Shown one piece after another: positions 1-10,084 of a stretch of 17,256 nt of DNA. Position 1 is the stretch's first letter, and each line of letters opens with the position of its first letter. Under the pieces are notes generated by a model. The model made no database searches. It was given only the letters and a program-made list of their open reading frames with translations, and had not been told where the DNA came from. Source of the stretch: Hyphochytrium catenoides (taxonomy: Eukaryota; Sar; Hyphochytriomycetes; Hyphochytriales; Hyphochytriaceae). The stretch is from the NCBI GenBank assembly GCA_900088475.1, contig FLMG01000362.1, forward strand, positions 7,501-24,756, written 5' to 3'. The position numbers and the translations under genes were made by a program.

Positions 1-1450
1 GTCCACCACCATCCCGAGTATATCTGATCACGAAGGAAGAAGTGGGTACCTACCAATGCGACTGCTACTACTGGATCCCTCCATAATAACGTACAACAAG
101 GTCTCAACGCATTCTTCACTGCTGCTCTTCAATAATCATCAGCTTCTTCGTCTCCGTCGTCGTTGTCTTAATAATAGAAGGTTGGGGATGTACTAAACGT
201 GAAATAGTGATGGTAGCGGTCGTAGGGGAAGAGTAGGTATGTCATAAGAGCCCAATGCTAAGATCGAAGAAGAAAGTGGTAACCCTCCTCCCTCTCTCGG
301 ATGGAGGAGACACCAAGACAGAAGAAGCAGCAACAACAAACAATGAAGGAGGCGAAGGAGGAGGAGGAGGAGTCAGTACTACCACGAAGATGAGTTGGCG
401 AAGAGCCCCGCCCCTGCCGGCCGAGCGAGCGTGAGGAGAGAGGTGGTGGAGGATTTGAGCCAAGGCTGCCAGAAAGAGCAACATACCATTACCTACAACA
501 AACCGGGCGAGGTGGTCATCCTCCGCCAGGTGAATGAAGAAGGCGGAAGAAAATGTAAGAAATGCACGAGGAGCCCGCCGCGCTAGCCATAAACCTCTTG
601 TCGTATTAAGGACCACGTACACCGAGCGAAGAAGTTGGAGAGGAGGGTAGAAGGAGATATAGTAGTCGCGAACGACGAAAGTAGAAGCGACGACAACAAC
701 CAACCAACAGCAAACCTTACTTATTTGACTCAATGACAAGAGTGAAGAAGGAGAAGGCTAAGCTTGTTATACTGCTGTAGTCGCCTTCAGCAGCAGAGCG
801 GCGGACGAGTAGTAGTAGGAGAGATGATGATGACAACAGAGATTAGAGGAAAGACTGCGACGATAGTATGTGAGATGCTCAATAGTAGTTGAGGAGACGA
901 AAGTGGACTAGTACACATACTCAGCTTGAGATACATGCTTGTATAATACTCTGGAGTATAATCTTATTAATATGATGATCATTGCTGCTGCTCTTCTTCA
1001 AGCCAAGGCAGGAAGGAGATGGCGGACCACCGCAGCAAGAAGAGCACCAAAAACAAATCTTCATCATCAGCAGTATAATAATGATAGCCTATGATCAGGA
1101 GGAGGAGGCAAAGAAGTATGAACAGAGAAAGAAGACAAGCGATGAAAAGGGAGATCAAAATTAAGAAGAAGAACAAGCGGAGGACGGAGGACGAGGAGAG
1201 ATGATACGAATACGAAGAAGTAGCAGCAGCAGCACCAGAAAGATTATTTAGAGTGCACAGACGAGAAGGGAGAAGCCCTCATACATAACAGGAAGGACAT
1301 CATTAGCGCCTTAGGCAAGACCCCGTGGAGACGAGCTGCTGCCGCTAAGATTATTGCTATATTGGAGCAATCAAGAAGACGACAAGCATCACATCCTCAG
1401 AAGAAGAAGAAGATGATGAAGATTTGGAAGATGATGTTAAGCTGCCCTTA
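1..1450. other. Purine-rich degenerate trinucleotide region, no gene assigned
   Basis: This stretch is dominated on the + strand by imperfect GAA, GAT, GAC, AGC and GGA triplets, for example around 300-375, 820-850, 1085-1110 and 1405-1435. Because the + strand is purine-rich, stop codons are rare on the minus strand. The longest minus-strand frame (242-739) encodes a hydrophobic, Ser/Pro/Val-rich peptide with no recognisable domain, so I regard it as a composition artefact. The texture differs from the dinucleotide (CT)n/(GA)n sequence found in introns elsewhere in the window. It could be intergenic, a UTR, or introns of a gene extending off the left edge. I could not decide between these. 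Confidence 0.4.
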
Positions 1451-1490
1451 TCCTCGGGCAGATATCTTATCTTCGTATACGCCAATGTAA
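1224..1490 (+). other. Possible unidentified terminal exon (open frame without ATG)
   Basis: A + strand frame is open from just after TAG 1221-1223 to TAA 1488-1490. It begins within CAG repeats that could supply a 3' splice acceptor. It reads as a fairly complex, charged peptide containing EALIHNRKDIISALGKTPWR, followed by a basic tail KKKKMMKIWKMM. The composition of the first half is less repetitive than its surroundings, which is why I record it. I do not recognise a family. The purine bias of the region makes chance open frames likely, so this is weak. Confidence 0.15.
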
Positions 1491-2086
1491 TTTTATGCTA
1501 AAAGTGGTTTGCCTTGTAGAGAAAGAGTAAAAACTGATAGAGTTCGTTGGGTCTAATGGCTATTATTGGCCACCTCCAATAGTTTTCGATTTGATGCAGA
1601 TTGTTCTTGTAAAGAGATTTCTGCCCAACAAATCTCCAGATATCATTTTTTTTTCATCTCTTCTTCGCCTTCATCTTCGTCGCCATGTTTCCGATTCTAT
1701 CACCGGCGCCCGCCTTGTTCTAGTCTCTGAAGAAGCGTCTCTGCTACTAGCTGCACAATGGGTAGCTGCGGAACTGAATAGAGGTTAACAGCAAACAAAT
1801 CTACTGGCGATGATGATGCAATGGCCGTTCAAGAAGAAGAAAGACGACGACAACCTCCGACAATCCACCAACTGCTTTTTTGAATGAGAAGAGAAGATCT
1901 AGTGCCACCAAACCCATTTTTCTGCCTCGAGCCCTTACTTACGCTTGAGAGATACGCTTTGCTGGCAGCTCACTCTATCTTTTCAGGTTATGATAGCGAG
2001 GGTGCTATCCGGCTAAAAGGAAGCAGCTCTTTTGCCTATTCCTGGCAGAGTCAGGTTCAGAATTAGCTCTTCTCCTTTGATACACG
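1451..2086. other. Intergenic / 5' flank of the thioesterase gene
   Basis: No supported gene lies here. The sequence is of mixed composition, with a short T-run followed by a CTTC/GTC-rich stretch near 1646-1685. It lies directly upstream of the ACOT9-like start and presumably holds its promoter and 5' UTR. I see no recognisable core promoter element. Confidence 0.4.
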
Positions 2087-3050
2087 ATGACGTTGTCCCG
2101 GCGCCTTAGCTACTTGGCATTTAGACGGGCGGAACAACGGGCCCACTATTGTCTCCATCGACCGCTCCCACTCCGGCCGAAACCAGAGCTGCTGCAGAGT
2201 GCGATAAGAGCAGTCCATGTTGGCAGTAGGACGGAGACCACGGCGAAGCTTTGGGAGATGAGAAGCGCCAAGCGGGAAAGACCCACCAGGACGACGTCCA
2301 AGGTTCAAGCGAGAGATCAGCAAGGAAAGGTAAAGTACTTTATCCTTTAGTGTCATCTGTGTGGGCCCTGGTCTCTCCTTGTCCTTAGCTCTCCTGATGT
2401 TTCTGCCTCTGTCTTTCTCTTGCTCGCTCCTTCCCCTTGCTTCTTTCTTTCCACAGGAGAAGGAGCTCCTTTCTATCTTTTTGCATACCTGCTTTAGTCG
2501 CCTGGGCTGCTGCTCTTACCTCCGCCCTGCCCATTTCATTCTTAGCCCCGTAAGCCCTTCTCTTTTCTCCCTGCAGCTTCTCTCACCTGAATGGTGGCCA
2601 CTTCACTGATGGACATCCTTCTCTTGCCGAAGGTCATTTTCTTGGCAACATATCTATCTTTCTCTCTCTCTCTCAATCTCTCTCTCATCTCACTCTCTCT
2701 CATCTCACTCTCTCTCTTTCACCTCTTCAGACACCGTCCGAGAGCTTCGTCAGGGTTGACATCAACTTCAAGAGTGACCCACGCTTACGAGACCAGTACG
2801 ACACACTTTCTCTTTTCTCTCTCTAAATGCCACTTGTCCTTGCTCTTTCTCTCCTTTGTCCACCCGACTGTCGCACTCCCTGCTGCATGTCGTCTTGATA
2901 CTCAGGAGCTCTTCTCTTCACCCTACGAGTCTTTCACATTTGCTAGGTTCACTTACTTGCTTCTCTTTCTTCACCTATCTTGATCCTCGTCACGCTCTCT
3001 CCGCCAAACTTTTTCTGGGCCCCGATTCCTTGGGTATGTTCATGCTTTCT

Positions 3051-3112
<62 letters not shown>

Positions 3113-5462
3113 CTTCCTCACTCGCTCGCTTCCTCCCTCTCTCTTCCCGTCTAAGGTACAAGGACTATAAAGACGGGATTCGGATAGGAAAATTATTGGA
3201 AGACCTCGATGCATGCGCCGCGACTGCTAGCTTTCTACACGCAGAAGGTGCAGGAGCGAAAGAGAGTGTCGAGACGACAGAAAGATTAGGAGGAGGGAGA
3301 GGAGAGACACTAAGCCTCGTCACTGCGGCCGTGGACCGTGTGGATGTCCTTAATAAGTTTCGGATCGATAGAGACCTTAGGATGCAGGCTTGTGTCTCCT
3401 GGGTAGGGCTTGTTCTCTTCCTTCTCTCCGGCCCTGCATATCATCGAGAACACCTATGTCTTTATTCTCTGAAAAACTCTCTGTTTTAGTTGACATCTGA
3501 CAGCCCCTCTGGCCACAGATTTTACCTTTAGTCTTCGCCGTCCGCTCATACTTCCTCTTCGACTGGAGCCGTACTTCTCTCGTTCCGCTGTTAAGGCGCA
3601 GCGCTCTTTTAGCTTCATTTCTTTGGGGCCAGCCTTCTAAGACAAGTCTTCGTCCATCTCTCTCTCTCTCTCTTGGATCCTTTGTCACGTCTCATGAAGC
3701 TCTTCGTTCTATCTCGTTAGGTGGGCAAGAGTTCAATGGAGGTGGTGGTAGAGCTCTTGGACCAGGAGAGCGGGGAGATCATCTTCTCCTCCTCAGTCCT
3801 GATGGTTGCAAGGGATCTGGAAGGAAAGAAGTCCGTGGCGGTGCCCGCTCTGCTACCGGAGACGGAAGAGGAGAAGAAGCGGTATGCCTAATCTCTATTG
3901 GTGTTCCCTGCGAACGTCGCTCCTTCTCGTTAATTGTGTGGGGGTTGGACCGCCTCGACTGGGCTTCTTCCGGGGGACTCTTTCTTCCCCCTTCAGGAAA
4001 AGAGGGTACTTCTCCTCTCCTTCCCCTTTTTCTACGCTTTGTCTACGTTTGTTTCTCCTAGTCACGTCTTCAGATCAATATCACCTCTCCCTTGCCGCTC
4101 ACTAGCCTTTACTCTGTCTGTTCACATTATATTCTGCCCTCTAAGCTATTAAACACCGGTTCACATTCAAGCCGTACCTCACTTTTTGTCTCTCTCTATT
4201 CTCCACCTCACTTTTTGTCTCTCTCTATTCTCCATCTTACTTTTCCCTGCTCAGCTTTGGCGCAGGAGTAGAACACAAAGAGCGGCGTCTAGAGCAGGCA
4301 AAGAGGGCTCTTCACGTGAGCCCGCCGACTGAAGAAGAGGTGAAGTTCATTCACAACCTGCTTCTAAGCAGGCGGAAACGAGACCTGTTAGCGCCGAAGA
4401 AGGAAGGTCAGTAGTGGTTAACCTGTCAGTCCCTTTGCTTCACCTGGATTATGGAGTGCTCTCGTCATTTCTATCCTTTGAAAGAGTCCAATCCTGCAGC
4501 TCCTCACAGCTTCTCTGTTTCTGTAGTGTTCGAAAGCTCGAGCGCCATCCCTGAAGTGTCGATGGGCAGCCAAATCATGCAGACAACCGTCCTCTGTCAG
4601 CCACAGCAGCAGAACACGAAGGGAAAGATCTTTGGAGGTAGAAACCGAGCGTCCGGTCCTCTCCTCCGCGCTCCTTTCCGTCTCCGGCTTGACCATAGCA
4701 CAGAGTTCCCGATAAGCTTCTATTTGTCGTCTCACTTGCTCTATTCCCTGCATTGTACGGTGTGAAGAGTTTATACATGCTCTCTTTGCTCTCCTGCAGG
4801 TTTCCTTATGCGTACTGCTTACGAGTTGGCCAGTGCGCACGCCTACACCTTCGCCTCTCCCTCCAGTCGCATTCTCTTTCTTTCCTCAGATGAGATGGTC
4901 TTTCTTCGACCTGTGGAGATCGGCTCCATCATCCAGTTCACCTCACAGGTGCGCACTAAGGAGAAGAGAGTTCTCACTTACCGTCTTCTTCTCAGTCTTC
5001 GCCTCTAGAGGTTCCTAAGCCGTACAGAGTGACGAATAGGCTTCCCTTGCCTTTCCAACTTCTCCAGGATCTCCGTATAGTTGATCATTTTATCTTCTGG
5101 TCCTTCTCCTAGTGACTTTCCCTTGGTTATCTAACACTCGCTCTCTATATTCATAGATTGTTTATAGCCAAGGCTATCCTGACAATGTCCTCCAGCTCAC
5201 TGTTGGAACGCGAGTGATGAACCTGAAGACTCAAGAGAGCTATAGGAGCAACGAGTTCCACTTCACGTTTGTCTGCCCGACTGCCCGTCTTCCACAAGTG
5301 GTTCCGGAGTCCTATCTTGACTGTGTTAGGTATTTAGATGCCAGAAGACGAGTGAAGGACTGCGTACAGACGGCCATCGAAGGAGAGAGCAACCTTCTCC
5401 CCTTCATGGTCAGTGAATTTCTGTCTAGGGAAGGTGACGGAGCTGGCTCAACTGCAATATAA
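2087..5462 (+). CDS. ACOT9: ACOT9-like mitochondrial acyl-CoA thioesterase, 8 exons, ~477 aa
   Basis: Exons by inspection: 2087-2329, 2731-2795, 3156-3402, 3721-3881, 4255-4406, 4527-4637, 4800-4948 and 5157-5462 (TAA). All introns are GT-AG (120-401 nt), and the phases close without a stop. The product is a two-hotdog-domain acyl-CoA hydrolase, which releases free fatty acid and CoA. The N-terminus MTLSRRLSYLAFRR plus further Arg-rich sequence resembles a mitochondrial presequence. TAKLWEMR (about residues 52-60) begins the conserved region. Hotdog 1 includes DGIRIGKLLEDLDA (about 109-122), a TAAVDRVD strand, then VSWVGKSSMEV and VMVARD. Hotdog 2 carries the family signature PQQQNTKGKIFGGFLMR, with the conserved Asn near 319, then DEMVFLRPVEIGS and, near the C-terminus, FHFTF and YLDARR. 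Total length is near that of human ACOT9 (a little over 400 aa). The join of exon 1 to exon 2 is the least certain; it is supported by matching phase 0 and by the expected spacing to TPSESFVRV. The gene is convergent with mS33. Confidence 0.88.
2655..2730 (+). repeat. CT-rich tract ending in the 3' splice site of ACOT9 intron 1
   Basis: The sequence consists of (CT)n interrupted by short CATCTCA units, which are repeated twice. It runs directly into the acceptor CTTCAG at 2725-2730, so it is an extended polypyrimidine tract on the sense strand. Confidence 0.7.
3057..3106 (+). repeat. (CT)25 microsatellite in ACOT9 intron 2
   Basis: An uninterrupted CT dinucleotide run of about 50 nt is followed by CTTTCTTTCTTCC-type pyrimidines up to the acceptor at 3155. 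It lies inside intron 2796-3155, in sense orientation. Translations of this tract as Ser-Leu or Arg-Glu repeats are artefacts. Confidence 0.95.
4176..4233 (+). repeat. Perfect 29-bp tandem duplication in ACOT9 intron 4
   Basis: Copy 1 (4176-4204) and copy 2 (4205-4233) are identical and begin ACCTCACTTTTTGTC. The repeat lies 21 nt upstream of the acceptor AG at 4253-4254 and thus duplicates most of the polypyrimidine tract. Its identity suggests a recent duplication. Confidence 0.95.
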
Positions 5463-6210
5463 AGAACCAGTTGACTGCACCATCTGACCAGGTGCCAGGC
5501 CACTACTCCTACTCAGTACAGAGCCTGCCTCGTCTAAAAAAGTTAGAGAGTGAATATATGGAGATCTAGGAAGTGTGACAGATCCGCGAGCGTTATCAAA
5601 AGGACAAGGAGAAAGGGACGTCGAGCGGAAGTTCCGTCACATTGGGCGTAGCCTTTGTTTCGATTTCTGCGCTAGTGATGAGGGCTGAGCTGCGGATGAC
5701 AAGCGGAAGTTGCGGCCTTTATATGATCGAGCCCGATGATTAGAGTTTGCTGCTTGCGGGTGAAGAAGGCCTAGCTTGGAAGCTCTCATAGGCCAACTAG
5801 AATCCACTATTTGTCTCTTTCCTCGTCTTCTGCAGAAGACATAAGGAGTTCCGCCCACATTCATCAAGACAGCTCCACCAGCCAAGGAGAAGAGAGGTCA
5901 GAGCACGTATAAGACTCCTTAAGAAAGACAGAGAATGCTCGTGCGCCTTGTCAGAAGCTATCTCTGAAGCGGAAGAGCCATGTAACGGAAAGAGAATGGG
6001 CGAGAGATAGCTGAGGATATATCAGAAGCGCGTCAGCCTGATTAGGGTGCCTGTTAAAAGCCTTAGAGAGCTGCCATCATTGACCAAGCAGTCAAGTTAA
6101 ATATATAAGGCAGAGCAGAGAGAGCACTAGTCCTGGTGCTATGCTGGCAGGCGCTGCAGGCTGTTGTCCCCCGCGATAGAAGGGGAAGAGATATGCGCAG
6201 ATGCCCTGAG
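5463..6210. other. Convergent intergenic region between ACOT9 and mS33
   Basis: This 748-nt region lies between two converging 3' ends. I find no supported gene. A minus-strand frame at 5637-5885 starts MAGGAVLMNVGGTPYVFC and then becomes basic; it matches nothing I know and may be chance. A box-C-like GTGATGA near 5676 has no suitably placed D box. The region presumably contains both 3' UTRs. Confidence 0.4.
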
Positions 6211-6770
6211 CTAACGCTTTTTGTTGGCCTTGCTTGCTCTCTTTCCTTGTCCCTTCTTGGGAGGACCTCTGTCTGTGCTGCGGAGGTATTCCGTTCTCTC
6301 CATCTTGGCAAGCTGCCGGTCAGTTAAAAAGCTGGGGTCGCCCACAGTGTAGCGGTTGAGAGGCTTGACCACGTAGGCTTTGATGGGCGGACCTGCAGTT
6401 GCACCCAGAAGCGGCGGCAGAACATTGAACACCAGCGTTAAATATACGAGCAGGAAGGTAGAGAGCGGGGAATGTCAGAGAGATCGAGACAAGGACCCCA
6501 AATGAAAGAGCAGAGCAAAGGAAAGGGCCGCAGCACATCCATTGGTAAATGGTCTAGCATGTGCAGTCTGTTACCTATTGGGTTACGCTTCAGATTTGAC
6601 CGCATCCGGTTATACGGGTCAACATCAAAAGTATTGAAGATTCTCTTCTTAGCTTCTTCGACCCCATCGGTCACAGCCGCTGGCAGCTCCGGGCCTTTGG
6701 GTTTAGGGAAGGCATAACGAATGCCTTGCTCCACCAACTCTTTCCGGGTTACTTTTTTAACCCTGAACAT
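6211..6770 (-). CDS. MRPS33: Mitochondrial small-subunit ribosomal protein mS33, 2 exons, 125 aa
   Basis: Exon 1 is 6770-6575 and exon 2 is 6392-6211 (stop TAG). The 182-nt intron begins GTAACAG and ends CTGCAG, and splits a Gly codon (phase 1). mS33 is a small structural protein of the head of the mitoribosomal small subunit. The identification rests on AKKRIFNTFDVDPYNRMRS (about residues 41-59), which fits the family pattern of an R-(I/L)-F segment followed by a short conserved linker. It also rests on the basic C-terminus GPPKKGQGKRASK (about 108-120), which closely resembles the KKGxGKRA tail of animal mS33. Length is slightly above the human protein (106 aa). The N-terminus MFRVKKVTRKELVEQG is basic and acid-poor at first, compatible with mitochondrial import. 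The intron is needed: reading through exon 1 gives a frame that ends at 6438 in sequence with no similarity. The gene is divergent from DCC1. Confidence 0.78.
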
Positions 6771-7424
6771 CCTTCCTCACAGCGGAGAGCTGCAAAAGCT
6801 CCTAGAAGATCGCCCTGCTCTACGAATCTCCACTCGAGAATAACGCAATCAGCACCGGAGGCGGTCGGCAAGGGAGAAGCGGGCATGCAGACAGAGATTT
6901 CAAAGCCGATGACAGAGATCTGGGCGGTGAATGGCGTGATTTTGCCTGACTTAGGAGGCCGTTTGCGGCTTTATTGCCAGCATAGAATTCAGGTCCTATA
7001 TTTTCGGAAATAGCTTTCAGTGAAAGTTCCAGAGGTTTTGCTGCAAAACACGTTTTCTCCCGCCAAAATTCGGATTTTGGCGCGTGGTTTTCGACCTCTA
7101 TCAATAGAGTTTCAGATTCTTTTCAGATGGAGATCAGACCCGCGCCTTCATTGCTAAATTGCCATCGTAGCTTTGATAACGAGTGAGAGTGCCTGAGATA
7201 GAGATGGACTAATAGAGATTCCAAGCTGCTTCATCTGTAAGGGGCTTTTCTTCGAAGTAGCTGGTATGCATCGAGAGTACACTCGCCGCAGGAACACCCA
7301 CAAGAAAAGAGACGTGTGACTAGTTTCATCGCTCTTCTGGCAGCACATCGTTGCCCCGTTCTTACGAGGCTGGTTCAGTATACACCGTTGCTACCGTCCG
7401 TCGCGCCGCAATCAGCAGGCAAGT
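6771..7424. promoter_or_regulatory. Divergent promoter region of mS33 and DCC1
   Basis: 654 nt separate the start codons of the minus-strand mS33 gene and the plus-strand DCC1 gene, so both promoters and 5' UTRs must lie here. Open frames in this stretch (for example 6726-7013 on + and 7104-6820 on -) have no recognisable domain and overlap each other, so I treat them as chance. The clearest regulatory element is the inverted repeat at 7061-7082. Confidence 0.55.
7054..7084. promoter_or_regulatory. Inverted pair of E2F-like sites
   Basis: CGCCAAAAT (7061-7069) and ATTTTGGCG (7074-7082) form a perfect 9-bp inverted repeat around the spacer TCGG. Read outward, the plus strand gives TTTTGGCGCG and the minus strand gives TTTTGGCGGGAGAAA. 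Both match the E2F/DP consensus TTTSSCGC or its common TTTTGGCGGGA form. The pair lies about 340 nt upstream of the DCC1 ATG and about 285 nt upstream of the mS33 ATG. E2F control would suit an S-phase cohesion gene. Binding itself is inference. Confidence 0.5.
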
Positions 7425-9672
7425 ATGGGTCTAGGTGAGAAGAGAGACCAAGAAGCTTCCCAGATGGACAATATCAGCAAGAAGCGCAAACTGACCTTTA
7501 AGTGCGTCCGGCCCACGGCGGAATACCGCCTGCTGGAACTAAATGAAGATGTTCTTAAAGACATCGAGAGCCACGGAAGGTAAGGTCAAAGCTGAGCTTT
7601 GGCTTCCTTGATCACCATGCTACTTACCTTCCAAGCAATTAACTCGTCCGTCTCAGTGTCCATATCAAAGGCATGGAAAGTGATGAGGCTGTTCTTTGCA
7701 CTGAAAGCAAGACATTCTCCGTGCGGAAGGTGGAAACTTCAAACACGCAGCTGCTCCTCGATGAGAAGGAGAATGTGATTGTGGGCTCTACGAGCTTCCA
7801 ATACGAGGTACCTACCTTTGCTTTGCTTAGTCCCAACTCCTCTATTCAAAGAGCTACCCTCACCTAGCTCTTTGCTCTCGACCTGCATTTTCAACTCCCT
7901 TTGATTCTTCATTAGTCTTATTCGGTCTCCCTCTGAGCATGCTGCTCACATAATCATAAGCGTTCACTCTAACAAGCGCCGCTTGCTGGCAGCTGCGCGA
8001 GACAAAGCCTCGTCTTCACGACCTTGACATAATTCTCCAGCAGAAGGCGTACGACCTCGCGGATCTAGAGAAAGAAGACCTGGAAGTCAAGGTAAAGAAG
8101 AAAAGGACAGCCTAGCCGGATAGAAAGGAACAGCATCTAGGATACCACTACTCTGGAGGGAAAGGGGTAGAACTCGACAAGCAGAGCACATGAGCGACTA
8201 TAGAGCTCAACGTCAGAAGGCGGACAGTCTATGAGGATGAGACTGTGCAGAATTGCATATAAGAGTGCAGCAGGCGAGGGCTAACACGAGGCTTATAGGG
8301 CTTCACTATGGACGAGCTACTGGTGTCAGTGCAGGCCAGCAGAAGCGAAGTGGGGAGGGCTCTGAGAAGCAGTGGAACTTTCCTGCGCAAAGGTCCTTTC
8401 AGACTCTAGTTCCCTTCTCCTCTCAGTCTATACGACTCTCTTTCCTCGAGTCTTAACTCCTCTGTACTCTTGCTTTCCGCTTCAGGGAGATGGTCCGTCC
8501 TCAGCCCTGCTTTGAGGTGCAATATGATCGAAAAGCTTCTCTCCGCCTTGGTGGAGCTTGATCTGGATCTGTCAGAGAGTGACGTGGAGTTGGAAGCGTT
8601 ATCTATAGCCATGCCCGACGTTCCTACCCTTCTAGTTGAGCACATACTCATCTTCTTGGGGTCTAAGGTCAGCAAAGAGCTACCTACCTCCAAAGCCTTT
8701 CAATTTGTTGGACCACTTCATGGTCAAATCTGCATCTTCTTCGTTCCTTCCGGTTTCAGTCCCTTACGCTCTCCCGCAGAGGTCAGGGGATTCTTTCAAG
8801 ATTGATGCTTCAGACCTGTGTCGAAATGCAGCTGAGACCTTGTTGAAGAAGCTAAAGGTGCATCTCAAAATGTCCATGGCGCTCTGTCATTCTATACTTA
8901 GCGTTAGCTCTTATGTCTATCTGCTTGCTATGGTGCAGAGAGTGGAGGTAGAAGCTTTCCAGTCATCTTGGAGTCTTCTCCTGCCACGAGGATGCGAGCC
9001 AGATATCCAGCTCCTCGCGGTAAAAATGCTTGCCTCTCTTCCTCGCTTGCTCATAGCTTATACCCGCTACTTTATTAATGTTTCTTTGCTTCCGCGTCCT
9101 CACTGAATGCGTTGTGCTTTAAGCTGCCTCCTCTTGTCTCTAAATCCCCTGTTGCGCACTACCTTATCCCTACGTCGCAGATGTCCTTGTATCTCTCTCC
9201 TTCTTATGTATGACGCTGAGACTACCTGACGCGGTCCTTTTGGCGACCCGCCTATCTTCAGGGTTTGGCTTTGCGGGAGAAAGAAGGGATTCACGAGTAT
9301 CTGAAGTACTTTCCTTCTGCCGCCTTGCCGCCACAACCAAAGCAAAGATTTGAAGCTCTCTTCAGAGCTCAAGCACGATGGTCTCTTCAGGATTTGAGGC
9401 CTTACATCAGGTTATGATTTGGCAGCTCCTCTCCCGCTTTGGGATTTGACGCTCCGCTCCTCTTCACGTTCCACTTCCGTTAGTTTGTGGTTATCTGTGT
9501 CTCTTATCCTACGCTGTCCTTTGCGAGACTCTTCTCGCGCTCTGACGCGACTATGCCTATGAACAGTGACCTCGTGGGGCCGGACGCGACTGAGGCGCAG
9601 CTCCTGCTGAAGTTCACTCGATCAACCGCTGCCGCAAAGGGCAAAGGGGAGCGCATGTATAGCAAGAGATAG
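7425..9672 (+). CDS. DSCC1: Sister chromatid cohesion protein DCC1 (Ctf18-RFC subunit), 9 exons, ~364 aa
   Basis: Exons: 7425-7579, 7657-7807, 7993-8091, 8299-8392, 8486-8667, 8780-8857, 8939-9019, 9262-9410 and 9567-9672 (TAG). The introns (77-242 nt) are GT-AG and the phases join cleanly. DCC1 pairs with Ctf8 and the Ctf18 tail to form the alternative clamp loader that loads PCNA and supports cohesion at replication forks. Evidence in order: the conserved YRLLELNEDVLKDIE (about residues 32-46), VHIKG and AVLCTESKTFSVRKVETSNT (about 62-81) form the N-terminal beta domain. An FTMDELLVSVQASRSEV segment (about 137-153) corresponds to the family L-x-x-L-L-x-x-V-Q-A-S-x-x-E motif. A C-terminal winged-helix part includes FQSSW, PKQRFEALFRAQARWSLQDL and PYISDLVG. 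Length is close to human DSCC1 (393 aa). The intron 6 acceptor could alternatively be the AG at 8946-8947, which would drop three residues. The start is the first ATG; a second in-frame ATG follows at codon 15. Confidence 0.9.
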
Positions 9673-10084
9673 GAAGCAGAAACTAAAACGTGATACTTTG
9701 CTCTGTCTGCTTTTACGCTTCCTGTTGTCCCATATGTGGCCTCAGGAGCATCGGAGATGGTGGCCTTCGCTTATTCGAAGACCTAAGCGTAGGAAGTAGG
9801 AAGTGGGTGGTAGTCTGTTCGGATGGCAGCCTTGTCTTAGAGCTTACCGCCTTATATGGCTATTCTCTCTGCCTTATGGCTATTGTCCTGGCGTTTGCAC
9901 TACGGGTTCTGTTCTTAGTTGATGTCCGTTCCTTTTTCGTCTCACTTTTAGCTTCGTTGATTGTGGCTTCCGTTAGTATTGGAACATACTAGGAAGCGAC
10001 GAACCTCCGGCTTTACTCTCTCTCTCTCTGGTTCTAACCCGTCCCCATCGGGTCATAGGGTTCTCCTTCCTGCTACTCCATTCT
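9673..10084. other. Convergent intergenic region between DCC1 and lipin
   Basis: 412 nt separate the DCC1 stop from the lipin stop. A plus-strand frame at 9690-9992 encodes a 100-aa hydrophobic, Leu/Val/Ser-rich peptide with two possible membrane segments. It has no recognised domain and sits where both 3' UTRs are expected, so I do not call it a gene. Confidence 0.4.

Noticed and set aside
242-739. 165-aa minus-strand frame, hydrophobic and Ser/Pro-rich
   Set aside because: The purine-rich + strand suppresses stops on the minus strand. There is no conserved motif, and the peptide looks compositional.
2591-2730. Alternative ACOT9 start at ATG 2591, giving MVATSLMDILLLPK joined to exon 2
   Set aside because: It can be spliced in phase, but it lacks the TAKLWEMR block and the Arg-rich presequence that the 2087 start provides. 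It is kept only as a possible minor isoform.
2949-3214. Open frames of Ser-Leu and Arg-Glu repeats over the CT tract
   Set aside because: They are translations of the (CT)25 microsatellite inside ACOT9 intron 2; the true exons on both sides fix the frame and strand.
5673-5750. Possible C/D-box snoRNA (GTGATGA near 5676)
   Set aside because: No CTGA D box lies at a suitable distance and there is no terminal stem.
5637-5885. 82-aa minus-strand frame starting MAGGAVLMNVGG
   Set aside because: There is no recognisable family, no supporting neighbouring exons, and it is too short to distinguish from chance.
6438-6574. Read-through of mS33 exon 1, or a membrane-segment version starting near 6460
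   Set aside because: The GTAACAG donor and CTGCAG acceptor join in phase to give a protein with mS33 features at both ends. The apparent hydrophobic segment lies inside that intron.
9690-9992. 100-aa hydrophobic + strand frame after DCC1
   Set aside because: It has no domain or homology that I recognise, and it lies in the short convergent intergenic region where 3' UTRs are expected.
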